Made by a program: the position numbers and the translations under genes | The notes under the pieces: generated by a model | Databases searched by the model: none | The model's input: the letters and a program-made list of their open reading frames with translations, nothing else | Told to the model about the DNA's origin: nothing | Shown here: positions 7,571-13,913 of the stretch, in pieces | How the letters are laid out: each line of letters opens with the position of its first letter | Position numbering within the stretch: position 1 is the stretch's first letter | DNA from: JAGPKI01 sp052034135 | GTDB lineage: Bacteria; Caldisericota; Caldisericia; UBA6126; JAGPKI01 | Length of the DNA stretch: 20,527 nucleotides | Assembly (NCBI GenBank): GCA_052034135.1 | Contig: JBPOJC010000097.1 | Coordinates: 1 to 20,527, forward strand | Direction: 5' to 3'

Positions 7571-7690
7571 GCACTTCGGAATGACGGTGGTGTGGCACCG
7601 TAATCCCTTATTATGTGTATGATAGTGCTGGACTTTAAGAATATCGAAGAAACTTCATGATTCAACAAGAGCGAGATATGCGAGGAATAA
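7571..7690. repeat. Long repeat L, copy 1
   Basis: A segment that runs from CACTTCGGAATGACGGTGG through ATTATGTGTATGATAGTGC and GACTTTAAGAATATCGAAG to TTCATGATTCAACAAGAGCG. It recurs at 19071-19179 with only a few differences. This copy has nine extra bases (ATATGCGAG) near its right end, flanked by repeated GCGAG. Unlike the hairpin modules it has an unstructured interior of about 85 bases. Confidence 0.85.
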
Positions 7691-8065
7691 CCCCCCCCTC
7701 CCTGTCACCCTGAGGGAGCGTATCTTTATTTTGCTTCGTAAGGATCTCCTTCTTAAATGTACAGAAAACCAGAAGAGGAGATTCTTCAGGACGTGTGCAA
7801 AAAGATGCACTTCAGAATGACTGAGAGGCGGTCATTCCCGCGATTCTTCTTGTCATTCCCGCGAAAGCGGGAATCCAGGGAAAAAATAGTCTGGATCCCC
7901 AATCAAGTTGGGGATGACAGTGACAGACAGGAATGTCTATTCTACAAAAAGAAATACTGGATCCCCGATAAAAGATTTCGAGGATGACAGTTTCTAATCT
8001 GGATCCCCAATCAAGTTGAGGATGACAGTTGTGTGAAATTCGGGGATGACAACCACCCCATACCT

Positions 8066-8186
8066 GTCACCCTGAGGAGCATCTTTACCGCGACGAAGGG
8101 TCTTCTCTTTTGTCCCCATGTCAAATAAGCCTAAACATTAATAAAAAGTAACAGACAGGAATGTCTGTTTTACACCGAAAAGACAA
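8066..8186 (+). repeat. Composite repeat, copy a
   Basis: One of five copies of a unit of about 120-125 bases. It is a CACCCTGAGGAGC...GACGAAGGGTCT hairpin half, a linker (TGTCCCCATGTCAAATAAGCC), then CTAAACATTAATAAAAAGTA and the palindrome AACAGACA-GGAA-TGTCTGTT, ending in TTACACCGAAAAGACAAATG. It is always followed by GAGGAGATTC modules. Confidence 0.88.
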
Positions 8187-8669
8187 ATGAGGAGATTCTT
8201 CGCTTCGCTCAGAATGACGGAAAGGGGTCATTCCCGCGATTCTTCTTGTCATTCCCGCGAAAGCGGGAATCCAGACACACTATGTCATTCTCATGAAAAT
8301 GGTAATCCAGAATACAAAATAAAATATGGATCCCCGATAAATACATTCGGGGATGACAGTGAAGGTCATTCCCGCGAAAGCGGGAATCCAGGGGAAAAAA
8401 TAATCTGGACCCCCAATCAAGTTGGGGATGACAAAAGACAAACGATTCTGGATCCCCGATAAATACATTCGAGGATGACGCCTCCGCCCGTCACCCTGAG
8501 GAGCATCTTCCCAGCGACCGAAGGGTCTCCTTCATGATGCAAAAATACTGAGATTCTTCGCTTCGCTCAGAATGACGGAAATGAAGAGGGAGTGCCTTTT
8601 GCTCCCGAAGGATCTCATCTTCTATAATACCTGCCAAAAACAAAAATATGAGAGATATATGTATAAAAG

Positions 8670-8698
8670 TTGCATACTTCTACTAATTTTGATAAAAT
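8670..8698 (+). promoter_or_regulatory. Promoter of the ParD/RelE-like pair
   Basis: TTGCAT (8670-8675), 17 bases, TAAAAT (8693-8698). It lies about 150 bases before the antitoxin ATG, so the transcript would have a leader of roughly 140 bases. In that leader a CTG-initiated 34-codon frame (about 8721-8825) follows AAGAGG; I cannot support it as a gene. Confidence 0.6.
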
Positions 8699-8848
8699 TT
8701 TACTATCATAAGAGGATTAACTGAAAAAGTTTAAACAAAAGAAGAAGACCAATGGAGTATGTAAAATTGATATAGAAAACTATGTTGCTATCTATGTTTG
8801 TGTTAGACGAAAAAGCAATACATAATAAATAGCAGAGGAGGTGTTTAA

Positions 8849-9034
8849 ATGGCGCTACTGAAAGATGTAGCTATTGAAACTATCAAAAGGTTGCCTGATG
8901 AATGTTCTATAGAGGACATAATGTATGAAATAGACTTTATTGCTCAGGTTTTAGAGGGACTTAGTGATGCTGAAGCTGGGAAAATACTGAGCACAGAGGA
9001 ACTCCTTGAAAGAGTTGAACAGTGGGCAAAATAA
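8849..9034 (+). CDS. Antitoxin of a ParD/RelB-like pair
   Basis: Small acidic protein of 61 residues: an N-terminal helix IETIKRLPDECSIEDIMYEI, a second helix FIAQVLEGLSDAEAG, and a C-terminal STEELLERVEQWAK that should wrap the toxin. The RLPDECSIEDIMYEI pattern is typical of small antitoxins paired with RelE/ParE toxins. AGAGGAGGTG lies eight bases before the ATG. Its stop overlaps the toxin start by 13 bases, which points to translational coupling. It should neutralise the product of 9022-9336; whether it also binds its own promoter is inference. The exact antitoxin family name is uncertain. Confidence 0.8.
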   Translation: MALLKDVAIETIKRLPDECSIEDIMYEIDFIAQVLEGLSDAEAGKILSTEELLERVEQWAK

Positions 9035-9336
9035 GATGGACCGAAAAGGCAAGTAACCACTTGCAGGCAATACATGAATATATATCCAAAGATTCTAAAA
9101 CTTATGCAACAAGATTCATAAAATCTCTAATCAAAGCTACCACTAAACTTGAGACAATGCCTTATATTGGTCGTATTGTTCCTGAGTTTGAAAATCATGA
9201 TTTCAGAGAGGTTATTTATCAAAATTACAGAATAGTTTATAGAGTCGTGGATAATAAAGATGTAGAGATTCTTACTGTCTTGCATAGTGCAAGAAATTTT
9301 AAAAATGCTTTTAATAGTGAATATGAATTAAAGTAG
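9022..9336 (+). CDS. RelE/ParE-family toxin
   Basis: 104 residues with a GTG start inside the antitoxin gene. The sequence has the RelE/ParE plan: IRWTEKASNHLQAIHEYISK, two helices, LETMPYIGRIVPEF, FREVIYQNYRIVYRVVDNK, then VEILTVLHSARNF. ParE-like members poison gyrase and RelE-like members cleave mRNA on the ribosome; the ending (LHSARNF) and the IGRIVPE loop look more ParE-like, but I would not decide from sequence. The ORF is intact. Its TAG stop runs directly into a repeat module (AGTAGGAGATTCC), so the repeat array abuts the coding end with no spacer. Confidence 0.85.
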   Translation: MGKIRWTEKASNHLQAIHEYISKDSKTYATRFIKSLIKATTKLETMPYIGRIVPEFENHDFREVIYQNYRIVYRVVDNKDVEILTVLHSARNFKNAFNSEYELK

Positions 9337-9735
9337 GAGATTCCTTAAGGACTTGTGTGCAAAATATGCACTTCGGAATGGCGTCTCCTCCGTCACCCTG
9401 AGGAGCATCTTCCCAGCGACGAAGGGTCTCATACCCCCAGTCATCCTGAGGGAGCGTATCTTTATTATGCTTCGTAAGGATCTCCTGGTGTGTCATTCCC
9501 CCGATTCTTCTTGTCATTCCCGCGAAAGCGGGAATCCATGATTAGAAATTGGTCTGGATCCCCAATCAAGTTGGGGATGACAAAAGAAAAACGATTCTGG
9601 ATCCCCGATAAAAGATTTCGGGGATGACAGTTGTGTGGAATTCGAGGATGACAAAAGACAGATGAGGAGATTCCTCGCTAACGCTCGGAAAGACTATGAG
9701 GGGTGATGAGGGGATTCCTCAGTACTTGTGCTGTA
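9334..9735. repeat. Hairpin repeat tract 3
   Basis: Begins at the last base triplet of the RelE/ParE gene. Modules: GAGATTCCTTAAGGACTTGTG...CACTTCGGAATGGC, CACCCTGAGGAGCATCTTCCCAGCGACGAAGGGTCTC, CATCCTGAGGGAGC...GTAAGGATCTCC, CCCGCGAAAGCGGG (about 9519-9532), ATCCCCAATCAAGTTGGGGAT, TCCCCGATAAAAGATTTCGGGGA and GAGATTCCTCGCTAACGCTCGG. No gene is supported. Confidence 0.9.
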
Positions 9736-9804
9736 ATACCTTATTACCGCATGATATTTCACTTTTAGTGATTTTCTGTAAATTTTGAAAAAACACAAAA
9801 ATAT

Positions 9805-9850
9805 TTGACATAAGAGTAAAATATTATATTATGTACAATAAAGTGTACAT
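9805..9850 (+). promoter_or_regulatory. Promoter and palindromic operator of the Phd/YoeB pair
   Basis: TTGACA (9805-9810), 16 bases, TATTAT (9827-9832). A perfect inverted repeat ATGTACA-N6-TGTACAT (9831-9837 and 9844-9850) overlaps the -10 box and the expected start site. TGTACA half-sites are typical of Phd/YefM-type antitoxin operators, so autorepression by the antitoxin or the antitoxin-toxin complex is likely. Confidence 0.75.
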
Positions 9851-9884
9851 AAATGAAATAAATGTTTGAAAGGAGATGATAATT

Positions 9885-10127
9885 ATGCCAATAGTGAATG
9901 CAACCACTGCGAGAAATAATTTCTTTAAAATTATGGAAGATGCAATAGAGACGCACGAACCTATTTATGTAACAGGGAAAAAAGGAAACATAGTTTTAAT
10001 AAGTGAAGAGGATTACCGCTCCATTCAAGAGACTCTTTATCTTTGTTCTATTCAGGGTATGAAAGAAAAATTAATAAAAGGTATAAATACGCCTCTCGAT
10101 GAATGCATTGAATCACCTGATGAGTAA
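9885..10127 (+). CDS. Phd/YefM-family antitoxin
   Basis: 80 residues from the chosen start, ATG at 9885, which sits ten bases after AGGAG at 9871-9875; an ATG at 9876 is too close to that site. The N-terminal domain reads MPIVNATTARNNFFKIMEDA, the classic YefM DNA-binding start. EPIYVTGKKGNIVLISEEDYRSIQETLYL follows, and then a flexible acidic C-terminus (GINTPLDECIESPDE) that should cover the toxin. It neutralises the YoeB-like toxin encoded next and probably represses from the TGTACA palindrome. Its last eight bases overlap the toxin start at 10120. Confidence 0.9.
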   Translation: MPIVNATTARNNFFKIMEDAIETHEPIYVTGKKGNIVLISEEDYRSIQETLYLCSIQGMKEKLIKGINTPLDECIESPDE

Positions 10128-10395
10128 TAATGATGAATGGAGAATTGTTTACACTAAACAAAGTTTAAAAGATAGAAATCATGCTTACAAAGCTGGATTC
10201 AAGAATAAGATAATTTCTTTATTAGAAATACTTAGAAGGGATCCTTTTATGGATTATCCACCATACGAAAAACTAATAGGTGCTTTAACAGGTGCATACT
10301 CTCGAAGAATAAATCAGCAGCATAGATTAGTATATACAGTATATGCAAAAGAAAGAATAGTAAAAATCATAAGTATGTGGGAGCATTACTCTTAA
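10120..10395 (+). CDS. YoeB/Txe-family mRNA interferase toxin
   Basis: 91 residues with start at 10120, overlapping the antitoxin end; an in-frame ATG at 10099 is possible but lies deeper in the antitoxin. The family signature is clear: WRIVYTKQSLKDRNHAYKAG, LLEILRRDPFMDYPPYEKL, GAYSRRINQQHRLVY and the terminal IISMWEHYS. In YoeB the Arg of the SRRI segment and the His of the final W-HY motif take part in ribosome-dependent mRNA cleavage; both are present here. The gene appears intact and functional. A transcript from 9805 should cover both genes. Confidence 0.92.
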   Translation: MSNNDEWRIVYTKQSLKDRNHAYKAGFKNKIISLLEILRRDPFMDYPPYEKLIGALTGAYSRRINQQHRLVYTVYAKERIVKIISMWEHYS

Positions 10396-10458
10396 TGCGT
10401 AGGTGTCTCTGTTATTTTTTGCAGTAGATACAGAAAAAGTATTCATACAAAGAATAAA

Positions 10459-11500
10459 ATGAGGAGATTCTTCGCTAACGCTCGGAATGACCTGGGTGTG
10501 TGGCACTGAGATTCTTCGCTAACGCTTGGAATGACCTAGGTGTGTGGCATTGAGATTCTTCGCTTCGCTCAGAATGACGGGGTGGGCACTAAAATTCTTC
10601 AGTACATGTGCGAAAATACCGAACTTTCAGAATGACCAACCCACATCCGTCACCCTGAGGAGCATCTTCCCAGCGACGAAGGGTCTCCTTCTTTTACCCT
10701 CATGTTAAATAAACCCAAACATTAATAAAAAGTAACAGACAGGAATGTCTGTTTTACGCCGAAAAGAAAGATGAGGAGATTCCTCAGGACGTGTGCGAAA
10801 ATACCGCACTTCGGAATGACCTTTTTTGTCTTCCTGAGGGAGCGCCTCTTGCTCCCGAAGGATCTCCTACCACACAGTATTCCTGAGGAAGCGTATCTTT
10901 ATTTTGCTTCGTAAGGAACTCCTGGGGGGTCATTCCCGCGAAAGCGGGAATCCAGGGGAAAAAATAGTCTGGATCCCCAATCAAGTTGGGGATGACAAAA
11001 ACTAAATGTCATTCCCATGAAAATGGGAATCAAGAATACAAAAGATAATATGGATCCCCGATAAAAGATTTCGGGGATGACAGTTGTGTGGAATTCGAGG
11101 ATGACAACCACCCCACATCTGTCACCCTGAGGAGCATCTTCTCAGCGACGAAGGGTCTCCTCATTTTACTGTCACATGCATAGTAAATGCAAATGAAACA
11201 TAAACCTACCACCTGTAATGATGAAAAAGAGAGGAGATTCCTCGCTAACGCTCAGAATGACGAAAAAGGATTAGTGAGCGTTTTTTGCGACCGAAGGGTC
11301 TCCTTAAGGTCATTCCCGCGAAAGCGGGAATCCAGGGGAAAAAATAATCTGGATCCCCAATCAAGTTGGGGATGACAGTTGTGTGGAAGTTGGGGATGAC
11401 AGTTGTGTTAATTTCGAGGATGACAAGTTACTTGGATCCCCGATAAATACATTCGAGAACAGGTTACTTAGAACCTCGATAAAAGAATTCAGGAATGAGG
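10459..11500. repeat. Hairpin repeat tract 4
   Basis: Opens with three tandem GAGATTCTTCGC...GGAATGAC modules joined by GTGTGTGGCA(C/T)TGAGATTC, then a composite repeat (copy b), CCCGCGAAAGCGGG hairpins (about 10937 and 11319), ATCCCCAATCAAGTTGGGGAT (about 10975 and 11354), CATTCCCATGAAAATGGGAAT (about 11008-11028) and TCCCCGATAAAAGATTTCGGGGA. From about 11450 to 11500 the modules are eroded (CCTCGATAAAAGAATTCAGGAATGAGG). ORFs across this stretch are module translations. Confidence 0.9.
10649..10770 (+). repeat. Composite repeat, copy b
   Basis: Same unit as 8066-8186: CACCCTGAGGAGC...GACGAAGGGTCT, linker TTTTACCCTCATGTTAAATA, AACCCAAACATTAATAAAAA, palindrome AACAGACAGGAATGTCTGTT, then TTACGCCGAAAAG. 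It is followed by GAGGAGATTCC. Confidence 0.88.
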
Positions 11501-11571
11501 GAAAATATTCCATTTATTTATTGCTTTCGAAGGTGATAAATAATTTTGAGTGGATAAAAATAAGAATCCTA

Positions 11572-11811
11572 TTAAAATTCTATTTTTCTCTTGCTTGCAT
11601 TAAGTACAGTAATACCTACAATTTCCCCATTTTCGTATCTAATTATGACATCATCATCGGTTATTTCAGAGTCATCTGCATGACTTGGTTTCTTGAAATT
11701 AATATATAAAACATCAGCTTCTTTGTCATAGTATGTCCATACTCTTGAATATGGCACCTCTAATAAGTCAGGAACAATAGACAAAATCCTTTTTACTTCT
11801 ATTGCTTCCAA
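11572..11811 (-). CDS. DUF2283 protein, candidate antitoxin
   Basis: 79 residues with the DUF2283 pattern: VWTYYDKEADVLYINFKKPSHADDSEITDDDVIIRYENGEIVGITVLNASKR. Members of this family are small, often sit next to small toxin-like genes, and are mostly unstudied. The start is TTG at 11811, with a strong AAAGGAGG eight bases before it; no ATG lies near. It is the second gene of a minus-strand pair, 14 bases after the gene at 11826-12104. Role as an antitoxin is inference from size, acidity and pairing. It lies in the opposite direction to the TA pairs on either side. Confidence 0.75.
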   Translation of the reverse strand: MEAIEVKRILSIVPDLLEVPYSRVWTYYDKEADVLYINFKKPSHADDSEITDDDVIIRYENGEIVGITVLNASKRKIEF

Positions 11812-11825
11812 ACAATTTTCCTCCT

Positions 11826-12104
11826 TTAAAGTTGTTTCTTTTGTCTCGTTAAGAAAGCAGTGATTACAAATCCATCTTCATTATTAAATTCATTATATAT
11901 TACAAGAATATATTTATCTTTCTCTACTTCTCTCTCTGCTATATATTCTCCAGTTTTACCTTCATAAATTGCCTCTGGATTTTCAATTGTTTCAAGGATT
12001 TCAAAATAATAACCAGCCATTTCTGAATGTTCTTCTGTTATATGAGACCATCTTTCCTCTGTTAGTCTAATTTTTATTCCATTTTTAGATTTGATTTCAT
12101 TCAT
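11826..12104 (-). CDS. Small nuclease-like protein, candidate toxin partner of DUF2283
   Basis: 92 residues. The sequence (IRLTEERWSHITEEHSEMAGYYFEILETIENPEAIYEGKTGEYIAEREVEKDKYILVIYNEFNNEDGFVITAFLT) resembles small proteins often assigned to the barnase/EndoU/colicin-like nuclease group (PBECR type) or to DUF4258. The ERW-H-EEH segment, the E-ILETI-NP-AI pattern and the terminal DGFVITAF strand are the features I rely on. It is the first gene of a two-gene minus-strand unit with DUF2283, under a good promoter (12147-12174). The pairing suggests a TA module with the toxin first, but no function has been shown by anything visible here. Confidence 0.65.
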   Translation of the reverse strand: MNEIKSKNGIKIRLTEERWSHITEEHSEMAGYYFEILETIENPEAIYEGKTGEYIAEREVEKDKYILVIYNEFNNEDGFVITAFLTRQKKQL

Positions 12105-12146
12105 ATTTTATTAAATATTCACTTTAAATAATATTTAATAAATACT

Positions 12147-12174
12147 ATTATAAATGAAAAACATAATTATACAA
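12147..12174 (-). promoter_or_regulatory. Promoter of the DUF2283 pair
   Basis: On the minus strand TTGTAT (12169-12174), 16 bases, TATAAT (12147-12152), about 42 bases before the first ATG. It sits at the very edge of the next repeat tract, which begins at about 12177. Confidence 0.65.
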
Positions 12175-12176
12175 AT

Positions 12177-12330
12177 GAGGAGATTCCTCGCTAACGCTCG
12201 GAATGACGTTGAGGGTACGGAGATTCCTCAGAGCGTGTGCGAAAATACCGCACTTCGGAACGACGAACAAACAGTTAAGGAGATTCTTCGCTTCGCTCAG
12301 AATGACGGGAGGGTGGCTACGAAGGGTCTC
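12177..12330. repeat. Hairpin repeat tract 5 (short)
   Basis: GAGATTCCTCGCTAACGCTCGGAATGAC, GAGATTCCTCAGAGCGTGTGCG...CGCACTTCGGAACGAC, GAGATTCTTCGCTTCGCTCAGAATGAC, and a truncated end CTACGAAGGGTCTC. It separates two divergently transcribed TA-like units. Confidence 0.88.
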
Positions 12331-12400
12331 AGTATCTAAACAAAGAATAGTCATGACTAGCTTTAAATTAAATAATGCTTCTAAATTATTATATTACATA

Positions 12401-12441
12401 TTGTATATACACAAAATAAATTGTATAATATATACACAAAA
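12401..12441 (+). promoter_or_regulatory. mazEF promoter with repeated operator
   Basis: TTGTAT (12401-12406), 17 bases, TATAAT (12424-12429). A 12-base direct repeat ATATACACAAAA occurs at 12405-12416 and 12430-12441, and a perfect 10-base palindrome TGTATATACA lies at 12402-12411. These bracket the core promoter and are good candidates for MazE autorepression sites. Confidence 0.7.
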
Positions 12442-12455
12442 AGGTGGTAAACTGA

Positions 12456-12677
12456 ATGAAAAGATTAAATATAACAATACCTGAAGAATTAGCAAAAGAA
12501 TTAGAAAATATTCCTAATAAAAGCAAATTCATATCGGAAGTTTTACAAAAAGAGCTTAAAGAGTTAAAGTTAAAAAAAATGGATAGTCTTCTAATTGAGG
12601 GTTATAAGAAAACAAGTGATGAAGATCAATTAATTGATACCGAATGGGAAGATATAACACTTGAAAGCTGGACATAA
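12456..12677 (+). CDS. mazE: MazE-like ribbon-helix-helix antitoxin
   Basis: 73 residues. MKRLNITIPEELAKELENIP is a ribbon-helix-helix strand and first helix, SKFISEVLQKELKELKL is the second helix, and the acidic tail DEDQLIDTEWEDITLESWT should bind MazF. GGTGG precedes the ATG. The TAA at 12675-12677 is in the same frame as the mazF reading that follows, so the pair reads as one frame split by one stop. RHH antitoxins of this type pair with MazF/PemK toxins, as here. The gene is intact, and autoregulation through the repeats at 12402-12441 is likely. Confidence 0.85.
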   Translation: MKRLNITIPEELAKELENIPNKSKFISEVLQKELKELKLKKMDSLLIEGYKKTSDEDQLIDTEWEDITLESWT

Positions 12678-12680
12678 AGA

Positions 12681-13037
12681 ATAAGCTTTCCTAAAAGAGG
12701 TCAAATCTGCTATGTTGCTTTAGACCCTATTATGGGCAGTGAAATAGGTAAAACAAGACCTGCTATAATTATTTCTAATGATAGAAACAATGAATTCTCC
12801 GATACTATTACGGTTCTTCCTATTACCTCTAAAACTAAAGAAGTTTATCCTTTCGAGGTTCTACTTCTTAAAGAAGATTCTTCTCTTCCTTATGATTCAA
12901 AGATAAAATGTAATCAAATAAGGACAATAGATAAGAAACGGTTAGTTAAATTATTAGGAGTAGTTAGTGATAAAAAAATAGCTGAAATCGAAAGAGCTTT
13001 GCTTATTCACCTTGGAATTAGAGATACATTATCCTGA
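12681..13037 (+). CDS. mazF: MazF/PemK toxin lacking a standard start codon
   Basis: MazF mRNA endoribonuclease. The full family N-terminus is encoded: SFPKRGQICYVALDPIMGSE, then IGKTRPAIIISNDRNNEF, TITVLPITS and KCNQIRTIDKKRL. The conserved RGQICYVALDP strand lies upstream of the first ATG (12732), and the only codon in the right place to start is ATA at 12681, two codons after the mazE stop. ATG to ATA is one G-to-A change. An ATG at 12732 would drop the first beta strand and should not fold. The last codons run into a repeat module whose CCTGAGG supplies the TGA stop. The toxin is therefore either silenced by start loss or begins at a rare AUA. No Shine-Dalgarno stronger than GCTGGA is visible. 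Confidence 0.8.
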   Translation: MSFPKRGQICYVALDPIMGSEIGKTRPAIIISNDRNNEFSDTITVLPITSKTKEVYPFEVLLLKEDSSLPYDSKIKCNQIRTIDKKRLVKLLGVVSDKKIAEIERALLIHLGIRDTLS

Positions 13038-13490
13038 GGGAGCATATTTGCATTTTGCGACCGAATTGCTTCGTAAGGAACTCCTGGTGTGTTATTCCCG
13101 CGATTCTTCTTGTAATTCTCCCGATTTTTCTTGTCATTCCCGCGAAAGCGGGAATCCAGGGGAAAAAATAATCTGGACCCCCAATCAAGTTGAGGATGAC
13201 AAAAGATAAACGATTCTGGATCCCCGATAAAGACATTCGGGGATGACAGTTGTGTGGAATTCGGAGATGACAAAAGACAAATGAGGAGATTCCTCAGGAC
13301 GTGCAAAAAGACGCACTTCGGAATGACGAACAAACAGTTAAGGAGATTCTTCGCTTCGCTCAGAATGACAGGAAAAAAAGAGGAGATTCCTCGCTAACGC
13401 TCGGAAATACGAAAAAGGGAAGGGAGCATCTTCTCAGCGACGAAGGATCCCCTTCAGTACATTCTGAGTGATTGCGGGAATCCAGAATTT
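13028..13490. repeat. Hairpin repeat tract 6
   Basis: Starts inside the end of mazF with TATCCTGAGGGAGC...GTAAGGAACTCC. Next are CCCGCGATTCTTCTTGTAATTC-type half units, CCCGCGAAAGCGGG (about 13139-13152), ACCCCCAATCAAGTTGAGGAT, TCCCCGATAAAGACATTCGGGGA, two GAGATTC modules and a decayed right end (ATTGCGGGAATCCAG at about 13471). Confidence 0.9.
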
Positions 13491-13514
13491 AGGATTTAAA
13501 TTAAAAAAAGTTCC

Positions 13515-13637
13515 AAAATAGCTTGAAAAGTTTAACCTTTCTATTACAGCGATTCTTACAAAAAGAAATTGAAAGTAGTAAGGTTGATGTAAAAAATAAT
13601 ACTATTATACTGAAGTTAGTCGAAATTTGAGTATAAT
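13515..13637 (+). promoter_or_regulatory. Control region of DUF433/DUF5615 pair 1
   Basis: An 18-base string AAAATAGCTTGAAAAGTT at 13515-13532 is identical to one at 17012-17029 before the second DUF433 gene. Further down, ATTATACT (13604-13611) and AGTATAAT (13630-13637) form a perfect inverted repeat with an 18-base spacer. Its right arm contains a TATAAT -10 box at 13632-13637, with only a weak -35. Binding by the antitoxin is a guess. Confidence 0.5.
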
Positions 13638-13658
13638 TATAAGTTCGGAGGTAATCAT

Positions 13659-13913
13659 ATGGAAATCCAAGTATTAGGACGATATATTGTAGTTGATCCT
13701 GAAATATGCCATGGTGAACCTATTTTTCGCGGCACACGTATTCTGGTTGCAGATGTACTTGAGCAAGTAGCAAATGGAATAACATGGGAAGCAATTATTG
13801 AAGAATGGCACGGAGTATTAACCAAAGAGGCAATTGCTGAAGCTGTTCGTTTAGCTCGTGAAGCATTAGTTACTCGTACTTCAGAATTAACACCAGTAAC
13901 GACAAATTCATGA
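13659..13913 (+). CDS. DUF433 antitoxin, pair 1
   Basis: 84 residues. Signature elements of DUF433 are clear: YIVVDPEICHGEPIFRGTRILVADVLEQVANG, then ITWEAIIEEWHGVLTKEAIAEAVRLAREAL, a winged or simple helical DNA-binding unit followed by a toxin-binding helix. GGAGGT lies nine bases before the ATG. DUF433 genes typically stand in front of a DUF5615 PIN-like toxin, and that is so here with an ATGA stop-start overlap (13910-13913). The antitoxin is intact although its toxin is not. Confidence 0.9.
   Translation: MEIQVLGRYIVVDPEICHGEPIFRGTRILVADVLEQVANGITWEAIIEEWHGVLTKEAIAEAVRLAREALVTRTSELTPVTTNS

Larger units (their letters stand above)
7400..8625. repeat. Hairpin repeat tract 2, the longest here
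   Basis: More than 1.2 kb of modules between wbpB and the first TA pair. Present are CAGACAGG...TGTCT, GAGATTCCTCGCTAAAGCTCGGAATGAC types, CTTCCTGAGGGAGCGTAAGCGACCGAAGGAACTCC, several CCCGCGAAAGCGGG hairpins (about 7855, 8253 and 8368), ATCCCCAATCAAGTTGGGGAT (about 7896 and 8409), and CACCCTGAGGAGCATCTT...GACGAAGGGTCT (about 8066 and 8490). ORFs of 60-90 codons across this stretch on both strands are made of module translations and are not genes. Confidence 0.92.

Noticed and set aside
8123..8186. Integron attC site
   Set aside because: The AACAGACAGGAATGTCTGTT palindrome lacks the GTTRRRY/RYYYAAC core sites, and no integrase is present, although the cassette-like layout is suggestive.
8187..8462. 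91-codon ORF in repeat tract 2
   Set aside because: Made wholly of repeat modules (SRDSSC, SRESGNP, GSPINTFGDD), with no ribosome site and no non-repeat core.
7400..8625. CRISPR array
   Set aside because: Modules are of several kinds, directly joined or with short variable linkers, palindromic throughout and of uneven spacing. There are no unique spacers of even length and no cas genes.
11383..11709. 108-codon plus-strand ORF
   Set aside because: Starts in repeat modules and then runs antisense over the DUF2283 gene, which has a far better ribosome site and family match.
12732..13037. mazF starting at ATG 12732
   Set aside because: Would remove the conserved first strand RGQICYVALDP, and no ribosome site precedes that ATG.
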